DNA of 64,000 nt from Ilex aquifolium (GCA_951799425.1 OX637409.1:22474501-22538500), one strand, 5' to 3'; positions 12,809 through 24,494 are shown, numbered from the stretch's first letter. The notes: generated from the sequence alone by a model not told the origin. Program-made: numbers and translations.

Positions 12809-13165
12809 TCATGACATCTCCAAATTATAATACACAATAACCCCTTTTGGGTAGGTAATTATATATTATAATTTAGAGATCATCCGGTAACAAAAGCATG
12901 AGAAAACCAATAAATTTTAATGAATAGACTACTTTGGTGGCAATCATCCATTTCAACCCATAGAATTTTTTCAAACCGGGATATTTTCATGACATTTTTT
13001 AATTACAATACACAATAACTCCCTTTGAACAGGTAATTGTATATTATAACTTAAAGATCATCACATAACAAAAGCATAAGAACAATATAATTTTTTTTTA
13101 ATGAATGAACCACTTTGGTGGCAACCATCTATCTCTTAATCCATAGAATTTCTCAAACCGGGATA
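12809..13165. repeat. Tandem duplication, period about 179 bp, in the copia leader
   Basis: Two adjacent copies start at CATGACAT (12809 and 12988). Each continues through ACACAATAAC, GGTAATT, TATTATAA, GATCATC, ACAAAAGCAT, CCACTTTGGTGGCAA-like phrases and TCAAACCGGGATAT. A weaker third relative precedes them from about 12660. They lie between gag and the 5' LTR, in the untranslated leader of the element. Confidence 0.75.
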
Positions 13166-13734
13166 TCACAACAAATGTCCATATATTAAATATTATGTGA
13201 TCAATCAATATGATGTGCTAACCAACACGTATCTCTATAAATCACTCATCATCAATCGTTGCATTCAAGTCTTATTAAAATTAAGTAATTTAAATTCACA
13301 TCTACCAACATCAATAAATAATAGGTAGATCATAAAAAATATTTCATCATATAAATCACTGGGGACTAAAATTGAAATTGTACAAACACTCTCTACAAAT
13401 TATAGCAATTCAATCAAAGTTGCATTAGCATGAGAGAAAAATAAAAACAAAAATTAGTTGCTATTAATAATTTGTATAGATAAAGTCTACATCTATTTAT
13501 CAACATGAGCTCATGTTATTTACACGAGTCATCCAAAAGAAGATAGTATATATTAATCAAAAAAAAATTAACATAAACATCACAATTGTTTAAATAAATC
13601 TTATTTGTATTATTTTAATAATCACATCAATATATATGTTTGACTTTGATGAGAACAGCCGCCATCCATTATTGACTTTGACAAGAACATCTCACGTTTC
13701 AACCTTTTTTTTTTTCTCTTCTTGCGACAAGGAG

Positions 13735-13935
13735 TGTCAAACGTGTTGGGTTAAACGGTTATGTGTCGGGTTAAACGGGTGACAGATAAAAAACATATAA
13801 ACCCAGACACGAGCAGTTTAATAAACGGGTGAAAAAATTCAACATGAACACGAACCGTTTAATAAACGGATAATACGACACGACTCGTTTAACCCGTTTA
13901 ATTTTCATAAAATTATTTTATTAAAATTTTAACCC
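13735..13935. repeat. Third copy of the AAACGGGT/CGTGTCG dispersed repeat
   Basis: GTGTTGGGTTAAACGG, GTGTCGGGTTAAACGGGTGA, AACCGTTTAATAAACGG and ACGACTCGTTTAACCCGTTT occur within 200 bp. The repeat is nested in the copia leader, so it inserted after the copia element. Confidence 0.5.
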
Positions 13936-14045
13936 ACACCAAAAAATTATTTTATTAAAATTTTAAATTTCATTAATTATCCACAACAATTGTACTCTCT
14001 TAATTAAAAGATTTCCAATTGTACTATCTTAATTACCTACTTGTG

Positions 14046-15032
14046 TGCCGGCTCATGCACTAGGCCATTGCCTAGGGCCCCAAATGGGACAAAAATTTTG
14101 GGCCCAAATTAAATTTTTGTACAATTTTACTAGATTTAATTTTTGGGTTTAATTTGAGAATTAAATGCATTTTGACCATTAAATTAGTAAGAAAAACTAC
14201 CATTGAATAAGTTTACTAAAAATCAAATAACCATAATTTACTAAGTATCAAAATTAGGTCCCTAGATTAAATACAAGTAATAGTATTGTAAAATTTTTAA
14301 AATTTCTTACAAAAATATTTAGGGCCCTAAAGTTTGAGTTGATGTGTTTTATCTTTGTCCAAAGTTTATGGTATATGAAAAATATGTGTTATCACCTAAT
14401 AAAATATTTTTCTATCTTATTATCAAAAAAAAAAAAAAAATTGTGTAATTCATTGTCTATCAACTAATAGTTAAAAATTATAATTTTATATTTTTTTAGA
14501 TTAAATTTGAGGTTACTTCAAATGTAGGATAAATTTTTACTTAATTATTTTTTTAAAGCGTATAAAAATGACTATAAAATAGAGTGAGTAGAAGTATCTC
14601 ACTATCTGAAAGTAAGTATAACCATAATTACCTTGCTAAAATTTCTCAGTTAAAACATTTATTTGGTTCTCTGCAATATTAAAACATGTTTCACATATTC
14701 CAATACCATTTAACTTACACAAATTTTAACTTTTATATTTGTTCTGAAAAAAATTATTTTATTAGTTAGTTTAAATTTTCATTATCTTTCTCATTATCTT
14801 CAATAAAAAATTAACTTAATTATATTTGGTCGAGTATTCGACTTTTGTTAATTGAATTTTAATGTATAAAACTTGAATTTAAAATTTTAATTAATATTTT
14901 TGAATCTCAAAAAAGAAAAACAAATAAAATTAAATAATTTAATTGTTGTCAATTATTTATATTATTATAAAATATGTTAATAAGGTCTAATTTAAAATTT
15001 TTGCCTAGGCCCCAAATATGTTGGGCCGCCCA
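14046..15032. mobile_element. hAT-like non-autonomous element nested in the copia leader
   Basis: The left end TGCCGGCTCATGC and the right end GGGCCGCCCA are imperfect inverted copies. Inside each end are the complementary phrases TTGCCTAGGGCCCCAAAT (left) and TTGCCTAGGCCCCAAATATG (right). The flanking 8-mers TACTTGTG (14038-14045) and TGCTTGTG (15033-15040) match at seven of eight positions, as expected for an old hAT duplication. There is no coding capacity. The ends resemble those of the element at 61594-62632. Confidence 0.65.
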
Positions 15033-15286
15033 TGCTTGTGACGTACATGACTGGCCGCCTTTTTTTTTTTCTTTCGAAAAGTGCAACAACTTTGCTTTGA
15101 ATGGAAAAAGACGGTCAGTGAATTGTCATCGATGGCAACGGTGTGATTCAACATTGTGTGTTGAGAAAAAATTGGTGTCGTCGACATCGCAAAAAATAAT
15201 TTTGAAATTCTTAAATTATATGAATAAAAATGTAAAATAAATCTTGTTGGGTTCGAAATTTATATACGATAGACTCTGATATTACA

Positions 15287-15724
15287 TGTAAAAATTTTAA
15301 TAATTCGTTTATGAAATTTAGAACACCTAAATTACAAGGTTTAGAACATACATGTATGAGTCATGATACTCAATCTTCTGATTTTTCGCGAAATGACAAG
15401 ATCTTCATTTCCTTCTTCAAAGTAATAGACATCTCTCAATGGGAGAAGTCAAATTAGGTTATGATTAGGTTATGAAGTGGAGAGGAGATTTAGCCTGTTA
15501 TTTATAATGAACCTAATGAGTTCTCCTATTACGGGCCACAATTAGATTAAAACCTACACTTAACCGGTTTAACTACATCAATTAAAAAGATGTAAATAAG
15601 CCCATCAAAATATATCATTTAATAATATTGGACTAATCTCATTGGACCATAAATTCAGTCCGTTTTTCACAAACTAAAAACTAACTATCAATTAATGAAA
15701 ATCTAATATGAAAAAATTCCAACA
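15287..15724 (-). repeat. 5' LTR of the copia element
   Basis: It is a direct copy of 8711-9138 with point differences and short indels, including an extra ATTAGGTTATG duplication near 15455. It ends CCAACA at 15724. The degenerate primer-binding site lies just inside it on the minus strand. Confidence 0.85.
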
Positions 15725-16140
15725 GGAAGCTCCATCGCGGGGAGCTCCGATTAAGGCGTCACCCTTGTAATAGAAACGGGTGATTCCGTGATGTTGGCAT
15801 AACGTGCAAGGTAATTGAGGCTTACGATGCGTACTCTGATTCCCTTCCTAAGATGAAGATCTCATGTGCGTTACTAATACACTGGATTTTCCAAGACGAT
15901 AGACTTGACCCTTGTCGACTTGTATATCTGATTAGGGCTTGGCTGCACTTGTGATTTGGGCTAAGTTTGGACCGGACTGTACCTGTGATCTAGGCCTCGT
16001 CTGAACCGGGGCCCACGTATGTAATCTGGGTTTAGTTTAACTCGGGCCCACGTATGTAATCTGGGTTTAGTTTAACCCTGGTCCATCAATATCAATTTTA
16101 AAAGAAGCCGACAATACACCTCGATGTGATGTTGGAATAA
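15725..16140. mobile_element. Right part of the older LTR-like sequence
   Basis: It resumes with GGAAGCTCCATCGCGGGGAG and carries a perfect tandem pair of about 37 bp (GGGCCCACGTATGTAATCTG plus GGTTTAGTTTAAC) at 16008-16077. It is presumed to be the continuation of 8476-8710, interrupted by the copia insertion. The assignment is an inference. Confidence 0.3.
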
Positions 16141-16954
16141 GAATAAAGTTCATCTTCAGTGGCCAACTAAAAAGTTTCTAGTAAAAGGAACTTTGTAATC
16201 AATAGTATATCATGAAAGAGTAAAAAAAAAAAAAATTGGTATTGTAACACTTTTTTTTTTTTGGTATTTATACTTTTTTTTGAGTGAAATTTATTATTTT
16301 TGGGGGTATATTTATTTTTTGGGTTCACTCATACTTTTTTGGGTAGAATTTATTATTTTTTGGACAATTTTTACTTTTTAATATAATAATAAAATTTTAT
16401 TTTTCGATATTGTACTTAGTGTTTTACACTGGAATGATCAACCTTGTAAATATTAAAAGGGTATCCTTGGGAAAGTAACTTTGTGGGGAAAGTTTTTTGT
16501 GCCTACTGCCTAGTGAGGGAGGCTTTTGCTGTGAAGAAGGGTTCACCACTTGAGTAGCATCTAAAAAGTGTCCCACCTGAGACCAAATATGCAGATATTT
16601 TTTATGTTTCATGTCAATACCAAAAGTTGAAGATTTGTAAATCCTAAGGTTTTCATCCTCCCAAAAAGGATAGCCATAGCCATATAAAGTAGAAGAATTC
16701 CAGGTCAATAGCTAGGTATTGCCATGTCTGGTCCTCCTGACCATACTTTATCCCAACAAAAACAAAAACAAAAAGTAGAAGAATTCCCAGTGTTGCATTG
16801 TGCTTCATGCTTGATGCAATTAATCTAGGGTTTATGAGAAAAGTAGTGTGAATACAGATTTAACTTTTATTATCATTGTTTGGACAAAATGCTTTCTATA
16901 TATTCGAACGTGTAATATCATGGTTCTTAAGACGACACTTTAACTCAATCGAAA
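16141..16954. other. Intergenic stretch, no recognised gene
   Basis: Contains T-rich tracts at 16250-16380 in which GAATTTATTATTTTTTGG-like phrases repeat. The minus-strand open frame at 16424-16708 has no recognisable domain. Confidence 0.35.
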
Positions 16955-17140
16955 CAATTTTTTTTTTTTTTGTGGTTCAATGGTCAAGAGTAGTCAGATC
17001 AGCTTACACACACCTCAATTAATCATCTCTCTAGTCTGGTTAAAGGCAGGTCATCCACGTCGGGACTAGCGTATTCATAAGAAATAAACCTCTCATGGTC
17101 TGGTGTCAAGGGATTATCAAGATTTGAACTCAGGGCGTCT
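16955..17140 (-). mobile_element. SINE-like retroposon, family A (minus)
   Basis: On the minus strand it has a B-box-like GAGTTCAAATCTTG and a body with GTCCCGACGTGGATGACCTG, AACCAGACTAGAGAGATGAT and GGTGTGTGTAAGCTGA. It ends in a poly(A) tract (T run at 16962-16972 on the plus strand). Five other copies with the same body phrases are found in this window, at 23738, 32620, 35577, 36003 and 63540. Confidence 0.6.
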
Positions 17141-17146
17141 GATTTA

Positions 17147-17610
17147 GGGGTTGTTTAGTAAGTGGGTATGGAGGGGCTTGACAAGATGGGTTTGGGGAAA
17201 ATAGTCCAAACGACCCTTAAACTCTATATTCGGATTGAAAATTCAATCATAGGTTCCCAAACTCGACCCGTAACTGGCCCGAATGTTAAACTCATGATCA
17301 TGAGTTTCGTCAAACCTAAGGGGGTGAGTTTGGGAAAATGGGTTAAGGAGTTAAGGATGCAAAAGACAATTGCACCCCTTAACATGGATATAAATTGGAT
17401 TGATCAATGGTAAAATAGTCATTTACAGAACAAATAATTGTTAATAATTATGATATATCTATGGGTTCTACATGTGTATGTGTTGCATACCAAACATGGG
17501 TATGAACCGGATTTAATGTTGAATCACATCTTTGTAAAGAGAAATTTGAGTTTGGAAGGATTTGGGGAAACCAATTCAAACCCTCCCCAAAAACCCATCC
17601 AAACAAGCGC
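17147..17610. mobile_element. Tourist-like MITE (putative)
   Basis: The left end GGGGTTGTTTAGTAAGTGGG and the inverse of the right end, GCGCTTGTTTGGATGGG, form imperfect inverted repeats. The flanks are TTA (17144-17146) and TAA (17611-17613), close to the 3-bp TTA/TAA duplications of PIF/Harbinger MITEs. Inner G-rich and C-rich phrases face each other. The open frame at 17162-17413 lies wholly inside and is taken as chance. Confidence 0.4.
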
Positions 17611-17614
17611 TAAA

Positions 17615-18190
17615 AAGTTCACTCCACGACTATTCTAGGTTATGGTCCCCACTATATAATTGCTTGTAACCCTAGTTCAATCTCCCAATCCAAAATTCTC
17701 AAATTGAACATTTCATTTATTGCAAAATAATGAACAAGAGGATACACACTCATTTGAGAGAGTTATTACCTAATGTGTTAAGATTTGAGAGAGGTAATAC
17801 CCATTTAATGGCACCTTTTTTAAAGTCTATTATTGCACTTTTCTATTGAGTAAACTTTTAGGAATTGTCATGACATTGCTTAAAAAAAAAGGGACATTTA
17901 GGGCAAAACTGATGGCTTCCAACTCACTCAGACACACTTTACTTCTCTAGAAAGATAAGAAAAACTCCCTGAGTTTTTAAATAAAAAATAAAAAATTATG
18001 ATCTATCATAAATATATCCTCTAATTAGTTAAAACTTCACCTTAAAAATATATAATTTAACCTTTAAAAATTATAATTTTATTTATAAAATTTACAATTT
18101 TTATTATCGATCATAACATTTAAGATCGATAATGACTTTTGTAGTTATAACTTATTTTAATTCTAAAATATTATAAATTTCGATACAATT
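17615..18190. other. Intergenic stretch
   Basis: No gene or clear element recognised. Confidence 0.4.
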
Positions 18191-18191
18191 G

Positions 18192-18381
18192 GGGCATGTT
18201 TGTTTTAAGGTTTAGGCTGATATAAGGCTCTAGATAAGGTACAAATAGTCCTAACCACATTTAATATTTTCTTTGCTTTGTGTTCGTGGCCTGATTATAA
18301 TGAGATAGTTGAATTCTGCGCCCAGAGTGGATCGTTTTGGATACTATCCTATCCAATCTACTAGACAAAGCAAACATGCCC
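18192..18381. mobile_element. Short Tourist-like MITE, 190 bp
   Basis: The ends GGGCATGTTTG and CAAACATGCCC are perfect inverted repeats over 11 bp. The element is flanked on both sides by TTG (18189-18191 and 18382-18384), a 3-bp target duplication as in PIF/Harbinger MITEs. Confidence 0.6.
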
Positions 18382-19870
18382 TTGGTTATCCTATCCATCT
18401 ACCGTTGAGCGTGGATTGCGATGAAGATCGCGTGGCAGCAGGCGAGTGACACGTGCACCCAACAAGGATTCGAGTCAGCACTTCCATTGTTTTAAATGTG
18501 TTTTTTAACCAAACACGGTTTGTGATTTTTTAATTGACTTTTTTTCCCCAAAAACACGGTGGATGTATTGTAATTGAACTTGACTACGTATCTCTAAATA
18601 ATAAAAATATTCATAAAAATAATATCTGATAATTTTTTTATTATTTTTTTGGCATGTAGACTTTGTCCATTGTTATAATATCTGATGAGGTTGTGACACA
18701 ATTTTTATTATTAAATAAGTGAATTTCACTAATATTTAATGATAGTGATTTTGCCACATCACTTAGAAAGAAAAATTTAGTAAGTATAACATTATTGTTT
18801 TTAAAATGGGGAAAAATATATTTTTTTCCATTTTTTAAATAAGATAATGTATAAGGAGTTGAGATGAAATTCTTTTTTTTTTTTTTTATATATATTTAAA
18901 AATTCGGGGGATCCATGTTACCGAAGATATCGTATGTAAGACTATTAATCAAACTGAACTATTCTAACCCGATTTGGATTCGACTCATTTTTGGCTCGTT
19001 CAAGCTCAACTTATTTTTTAAACGAGCCGAACTTGAATAATTTTTTAAGTTCGATTAAGAAAACAAATTTTTTTAGACTCGTTTGAACTCGTCCAACTGT
19101 CGGCCCTAATAGTACGTGTGAAAGCACATTGAGAGGTCGACAATGTAGCATTTGTCAAGGTTTGACAAATTTTTTAGAGAAAAATATTATTTGAAACTAT
19201 CATGGGCCCGGGCATAGCCAACAATTAGCAATTAGTTTAAGGGCGAATATTTTAAGTAGGTCCAACTCTATAACATTAAGTAGTTAATGACTTTAGGGTT
19301 TCACAAAGCTGACTCTTAACTATGTATGTTAATAAAATGGTGTGGCTCATAAATTTAAACTTCATTAAAATCTAAACCATTCGTAAAAAAGATTTCATAA
19401 AAGGCAAATGTCAAAAAAAAAAATCAAAACGCAAATGAAAAAGATAATTACCAAATAATATTATTTTTTATCAAATAGTTATATTGAAGTCAACCGCTAA
19501 TTACATTCGAGTCATACGCATATAGAGATATAATAGATAAATTATATTTTCAATTGAGAGTCTATTTGAACAATAGATTTGTTTTAAACTGTTTCTTATC
19601 GATCATAAAAAATTCATCTTGACGTGTTTTTTATATTTTATATCAAAATCGAAAAGTTATTAAATAAGAATTTAAGAAGTAAGTGTAATAATATCTCTGG
19701 AATTCAATTGAAACAAGTAAATCATCAATCTTAGAAAATTAGAGATCAATTGTAGGCCAATTAAAAACAATTTAAATTTTGAATTACGAATTTATAACAA
19801 AAAAAATTCACAAATATACAAATTAAGGCCAATTTTAAGTGTGGGCACAACTTATTTATATCTAAAAATA
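18382..19870. other. Repeat-rich intergenic stretch
   Basis: AT-rich. Around 18940-19105 phrases such as CGAGCCGAACTTGAATAA and GACTCGTTTGAACTCG resemble the small inverted-repeat element at 60761-60903, but ends are not clear. No gene recognised. Confidence 0.35.
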
Positions 19871-19879
19871 TAGCCAAAT

Positions 19880-20714
19880 TATATATATATATATATAATA
19901 AAATAGCTTACAATTCAAATTTTAAAAGATAAACAAAATTACTTTTGTTTTTCGCGGTTCAGATCGCTTTAAATTTTACTTTAAAGTTAATCTAATGACT
20001 AATATTAATACCCTAAATTTAATAGGAAAAATAGACCCTAAAAGTGTGTTTGGAGCGATTTTTTAAAAGTACTTCTAGAAATTATTTCTCATAAGTACTT
20101 TTAAAAAAAAAATAGTGTTTGAAACCGCCCCACCACTAACTCTACCACCCTCACCCCCACCACCACCACCACTACCTCGACCACCGCCACCGCCACTGCC
20201 ACCATCACTACCACCGCCGTCACCACCACCGCCACAACCATCGCCGTGGTCGTCGCCCCCACCGCCGTCACCACCATCGCCATAACCATCACCGTGGTCG
20301 TCGCCGCCACCACCGCCATTGTCGCCGCCACTGCCACCACCACCGTCGCTGTCACCATCACCGCCACCACCACCACCACCGCCACCATCACCGCCACCAC
20401 CGCCATCACCCTCGCCCCCGCCCCCGCCATCATCACCACCACCATTGCCGTCGTCACCGCCGCCCCCACCACCACCACCACCACCGTCGTCACCGCCACC
20501 ACCACCACCGCCGCCACCGCCACCACGGTCATTGCCACCCACCACAACCATCACCGTCTCCTACCACCACAACCTCTCACCCCCACTACAATCGATACTT
20601 TAATTCATTTATCTCTCATTTATGTTTGTGATTTGATTTTGGATATGAATACAAATATGTTTATTGTTTACCATTTTTCATTACTCTGTGCCTTCAGGCA
20701 CAAGCAATAAATAG
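19880..20714 (+). mobile_element. Helitron-like element, first of a tandem pair
   Basis: The unit ends with the hairpin TGTGCC-TTCA-GGCACA (20687-20702), followed eight bases later by ATAGT, a one-base variant of the Helitron CTAGT terminus. Its flanking segments (AAAAGATAAACAAAAT, TTCGCGGTT, TTTAAATTTTACTTTAAAG; ATACAAATATGTTTATTGTT near the end) are shared with the next unit. The middle is an expanded CCA/CCG tract. The left end is approximate. Confidence 0.55.
20125..20590. repeat. CCA/CCG (CCACCG, CCGTCA) trinucleotide-rich tract
   Basis: About 460 bp of almost uninterrupted CCN triplets, mostly CCA, CCG, TCA and TCG. It produces long artefactual open frames on both strands (poly-Gly/Asp, poly-Pro, poly-Ala/Thr/Val). 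It is a microsatellite-derived expansion inside the Helitron-like unit, not a gene. Confidence 0.9.
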
Positions 20715-21385
20715 TTTATATAATAAAGTACAATACAATTCAAATCTCAAAAGATAAACAAAATGACTTTTGCTATTCGCGGTTGAGATCTCTTTAAATT
20801 TTACTTTAAAGTTAATATTAACACTCCAAATTTAATATAGAAAATAGGGTCCTAAGGGTGTGTTTGTGGTGACTTTTTAAAAGTGTTTTTAATACTTATA
20901 ATTTCTCACAAGTACTTTAAAAAAAAAAGTGTTTGGAAACTACTCCACCAACACCTCTACCACCACCAGCCCCACCACCCCCGCCCCCACCACTGTCGCC
21001 ATCCTACCACACCCATCGCCCCACTACCACCGTCACTGCCACCCCACCATCACTTCTTCCACAACAACCACCTCCACTATCGTAACCACACCACCACCAT
21101 TGTTGCCGCCACCTTACCACCACCACCACTATCCCACCATCACCCCTACCACATCACCCCCACTGCCCCCCAACCACCATCACCATTGTCACCTATAGTT
21201 GCCACCATTACAACCGATTGTCATCATTCATCACAACTATCACCGCTCACCTCCACTATAATCAGTGTTTACATTCATTTATTTATCCTCTATCTTTGTA
21301 ATTTAATTTTAGGTGTGAATACAAATATGTTTATTGTTGAACATTTTTTAATTATCCCGTGCCTTCAGGCACGGAAAATAACTAG
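20715..21385 (+). mobile_element. Helitron-like element, second of the tandem pair
   Basis: The 3' end has the hairpin CCGTGCC-TTCA-GGCACGG (21357-21374), seven bases, then CTAG (21382-21385) followed by T. This is the classical Helitron 3' signature. The unit starts directly after the terminus of the previous unit and repeats its order of motifs, including a shorter CCA-rich middle (20940-21205). No Rep/helicase is encoded, so it would be non-autonomous. Confidence 0.65.
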
Positions 21386-21884
21386 TATATATATAAAGTG
21401 AATAATATTTTGGATATACACTATCAACAAAGGGAAAAGAAGAAAAGCATAAATCTCACATCAATGACACTAAAATGAAGAAAATTGTGTGTCAAACACA
21501 AATAAAGTGAATAATATTTTGGATATACACTGTCAACAAAGGGGAAAGAAAAAAAGCATAAATCTCACATCAATGACAGTAAAATGAAGAAAATTGATAT
21601 TTTGGATATACACTATCAACAAAGAAGTGAAAAGAAGAAAAGCATAGGGCATAAATTCATATGGTCTTAACATCCATCATCTCATTAAGTTTCTTAACCA
21701 CAACGCATAAATTATTATGTCCGCCAATGACCCACTTGAGTATATGATAATTCAAGAAAGATCATGATGCAATAAGAAGATGACGATGGAGAAGAATCAA
21801 TCTCTCCTAAGTTTCGACTTTTATGAAGCTAAAGAATTTACTAATTACCACCTAAATAGGATCCAAATCCACTTTATCGTAGAT
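21386..21884. repeat. Intergenic with a 3-copy local repeat
   Basis: The phrase ATATTTTGGATATACACT followed by (A/G)TCAACAAAG and GAAAAGCATAAATCTCACATCAATGACA occurs at about 21407, 21507 and 21597 (the third shorter). This makes a tandem repeat of roughly 100 bp period. The remainder holds nothing recognised. Confidence 0.6.
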
Positions 21885-22083
21885 TTTTTTTTTTTACTAC
21901 TAGCTATTCAGACTTGTGCCGAGTATTTTCTTGAACTTTGAATCGGCCACTATAACTCAAAAGCTAGTTTAATGACATGTTTCTTGAGAAACAAGGGTGA
22001 TTGACCCTTAGGAGGTGTGAAAGTATCGAACCTGAGACCTCTTGTTTGCAAGAGAACCGACTTGATCACTAGACCACCCCTAA
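21885..22083 (-). mobile_element. tRNA-derived SINE (family B)
   Basis: Reading the minus strand, the head GGGGTGGTCTAGTGATCAAG (22061-22080) has an A-box-like element. A B-box-like GGTTCGATACT follows at 22022-22032. Together they form a tRNA-like RNA polymerase III internal promoter. The body continues to an A tract (T11 on the plus strand, 21885-21895). This is the layout of a plant tRNA-derived SINE of about 200 bp. Confidence 0.65.
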
Positions 22084-23737
22084 AGATTACTTCATTATAT
22101 ATTGCTCACCTTGTATTGAGAGTAACAGAGAGAAAATGTGTTTAGAGAGAATTTTATACGTTAGAGTGTATCTTTTCTAAAACAAAGAGTAAATTTCATA
22201 ATAATTTAAAATATAAATCAAAATTTTGTGCTCCAATAGGTTTATCTATTCTTATTATAAATAATTATTTTGATGAATAACTACGATTAATGAAGAATAA
22301 TGATTTTAAGCAAATTTATTAACCAAATATATTATTAATTGTTGTTGGGATTAACTACTTTAGCACACAATTCAACCAGAAGATATTGTTTGATGAACTA
22401 ATTAAGATGCTACTAACTTGGGATAATAGGTGTTAATGTTATGGTATCCAATGAGTTTGGTGAGGGAGAGGACAACAACTTATGCCTTCAACTTGACTCC
22501 ACCAATATAATGAAAAAAGGGACAATTTTGAAAGTTTGATAGAATTTTCGTGTTAGTAATTTTAAATGATTGGTAAGGTTGAAAAATTATTTATGAATGA
22601 AAATGAGCCCTTATCATTGGGTCATTTTCTCACCTCGAGTAGTTTTTATTCTTAGCTACTCTTGATTTTCAAGTTTAAATAGCTTAAAAGTCTTTCTTAA
22701 TGGACTCCAATCACTCAATTGATACTCTTTATGGATCTAAGTTATGTCAGCATTATTGACATAATATAATCATCCAATAAGAAAAGAATAAAAAAGGTAA
22801 AATATGGCTTCTGTCCTATCATGCAGGTGATTATGTATAACATAACTAGGTGGTTATTAGTTTTAATGAGGCTCATTTCCTGATTTGTTTATTTATTAGT
22901 GGACTGTTACACCACGTGATACTGCTGACATGATATAACGGTTACACTCAATATTTTTTTCCCAATGAGGACCTCGATGAGATCTTTCTCCCGACTCTCT
23001 TTATTCTAGGGTAGGAAACATTGGGTCTCTTCTTTTTTTTTTTTTTGGCTATATGGTGTCCAATCTTACGCCGACTAAATCTCCTATCACATAACTTTAA
23101 TATGCAAATTAAGAAAAACAACGGATTAAAAAATTTCGGGTATTTTGTCAAAATAACATAAGTTACGAAATGCTTTCTCAATCTAATATGAACTATAAGA
23201 TATGCTCATCTTAATTTTTTGCATCGTTAATTGAAGAATTTCTAGATGCGAATTACATGCCAAATGGGTAGGACTCTTGTTATAAAAAATATTTTGTCAA
23301 AAATAATTGATTCATAATGTTTCGTGAAGAATGCTATTTTGACAAATCAATCAAAAAAAAAATTATGTTTGGTTGATGCATAATTACCCTCAAATCAATC
23401 CTCTTGTCATCTCTACAATGGAAGGTCGATGCTTCAAAAAGAAGCAAGCATGATGTCAAAATTTATAATTCTTTTAGGGGTCTAGTTGCAAAAAAAAAAA
23501 AACTAAATATATTAGAATCTATCGTAAAAAAATATAATTTTTTTGGTGTCATTTTATAATTTTTTGTGATTTAGTTTAAAATTTTGGAGGTCAAGTTAAA
23601 AAATTTTAGAGTGTATAAGTTAATTTCAAAAACTAGTAATTGATGATACGACAGTGAAGAAGGTAGACTTATACCAAAAAGAGTCTCCCAAGAGTTTTCA
23701 AGATAAAATGTAAGAATTTTAAGGGGTAGCTCAAATA
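22084..23737. other. Intergenic stretch, no recognised gene
   Basis: AT-rich DNA with only short open frames. The minus-strand frame 22948-23181 is Lys/Arg-rich with no known domain and is not annotated as a gene. Confidence 0.4.
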
Positions 23738-24430
23738 TTAACATAGACGAGTTGTAAACTTAGACATTTTGAATTCGAATCTTGTCAATTTCTTAGCATC
23801 CGTTTGGTACGATGGAAAAATAAAAGGTTAGAAAGTTAGAATTTGGTAAGGAAGAAAAATAGGAATAATGAAAAAGTTGATGGATTAGTTTTCTTTCCAA
23901 CTCATCAAAATCAATCCCTCCAAAATTAGAAAGAAAATTGATGAAAAGTTAATTATTTGTATTAAAATGTATCTTATTTGTCTATATATTTTTTGATCTA
24001 TACATATATTATGTATATATTAATTTCATATATAAATACAATGATAAAATATGTATTTATATTTTTTTTTAAATTTTAAAAATAAAAATTAAAAATTAAA
24101 AAAATATTTTTTCCATCTTACCAAACACAAAAAAAAATGAATTATTTTTATTTTCCATTCATCTTACCAAACACAAAGGAAAGAAAATATATCATTCCTA
24201 GTTTCCTTTCTTTAATGATAGAAAGTGTATCACTCATACTTTTCATACCTCATATTTTTCATCATTTCTACCAAACGGAGCATTAAGGTCAGGTAATGAG
24301 GAATTTATTCCTCATAAATACCTTAGTCCCAGCGTGGATGGTCTATCTTTAACCGGACTGGGGAGGGAATTGGTTGAGGTGCCATAAGTTGATTCGGACA
24401 CCTGTAATTGTTAAACTAAAAAAAAAATGT
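23738..24430 (+). mobile_element. SINE-like retroposon, family A, split by a MITE
   Basis: The left part (23738-23795) has GACGAGTTGTAAACTTAGAC and the B-box-like TTCGAATCTTG. The right part (24283-24430) has TCAGGTAATGAGGAATTTAT, AGCGTGGATGG, AACCGGACTGGGGAGGGAAT and a terminal A tract. The two halves join smoothly when the MITE at 23796-24282 and one TTA are removed, as judged against the uninterrupted copy at 32620. Confidence 0.6.
23796..24282. mobile_element. Tourist-like MITE inserted in the SINE
   Basis: The ends GCATCCGTTTGGTA and TACCAAACGGAGCA are near-perfect inverted repeats. The element is flanked by TTA on both sides (23793-23795 and 24283-24285), the TTA target preference of PIF/Harbinger elements. 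The interior is AT-rich and non-coding. Confidence 0.75.
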
Positions 24431-24494
24431 AAGGGTGTTTCAGGAAATTCAAAAATATGTCGGTAAAAATCACCTAGCACTATGACCACATAAC

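Larger units (their letters stand above)
8711..15724 (-). mobile_element. Ty1/copia retrotransposon, degenerate, minus orientation
   Basis: The element is flanked by two direct LTRs of about 428 and 438 bp (8711-9138 and 15287-15724) with TG...CA ends. Reading the minus strand, the right LTR is the 5' LTR. It is followed by a degenerate initiator-Met-tRNA primer site (ATATCAGAGT, 15273-15282), then a long leader, gag, protease, integrase and RNase H. A polypurine tract GTGGGAGAA comes next, immediately before the 3' LTR. Flanking 5-mers GAAAG (8706-8710) and GGAAG (15725-15729) differ by one base, compatible with an aged target duplication. The reverse-transcriptase core is deleted and frames are broken, so the element cannot act autonomously. 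Confidence 0.85.

Noticed and set aside
20075..20710. Long open frames on both strands (poly-Gly/Asp, poly-Pro, Ala/Thr/Val-rich)
   Set aside because: They are produced by the CCA/CCG triplet tract, which is open in all frames. No start context, domain or splice signals.
20883..21401. 172-codon His/Pro/Thr-rich frame
   Set aside because: Lies in the second CCA-rich tract and runs through a Helitron-like terminus; artefact of composition.
21885..22083. A functional tRNA gene
   Set aside because: Only A-box- and B-box-like segments are present; no cloverleaf can be drawn and a poly(A)-ended body follows, so it is a SINE.
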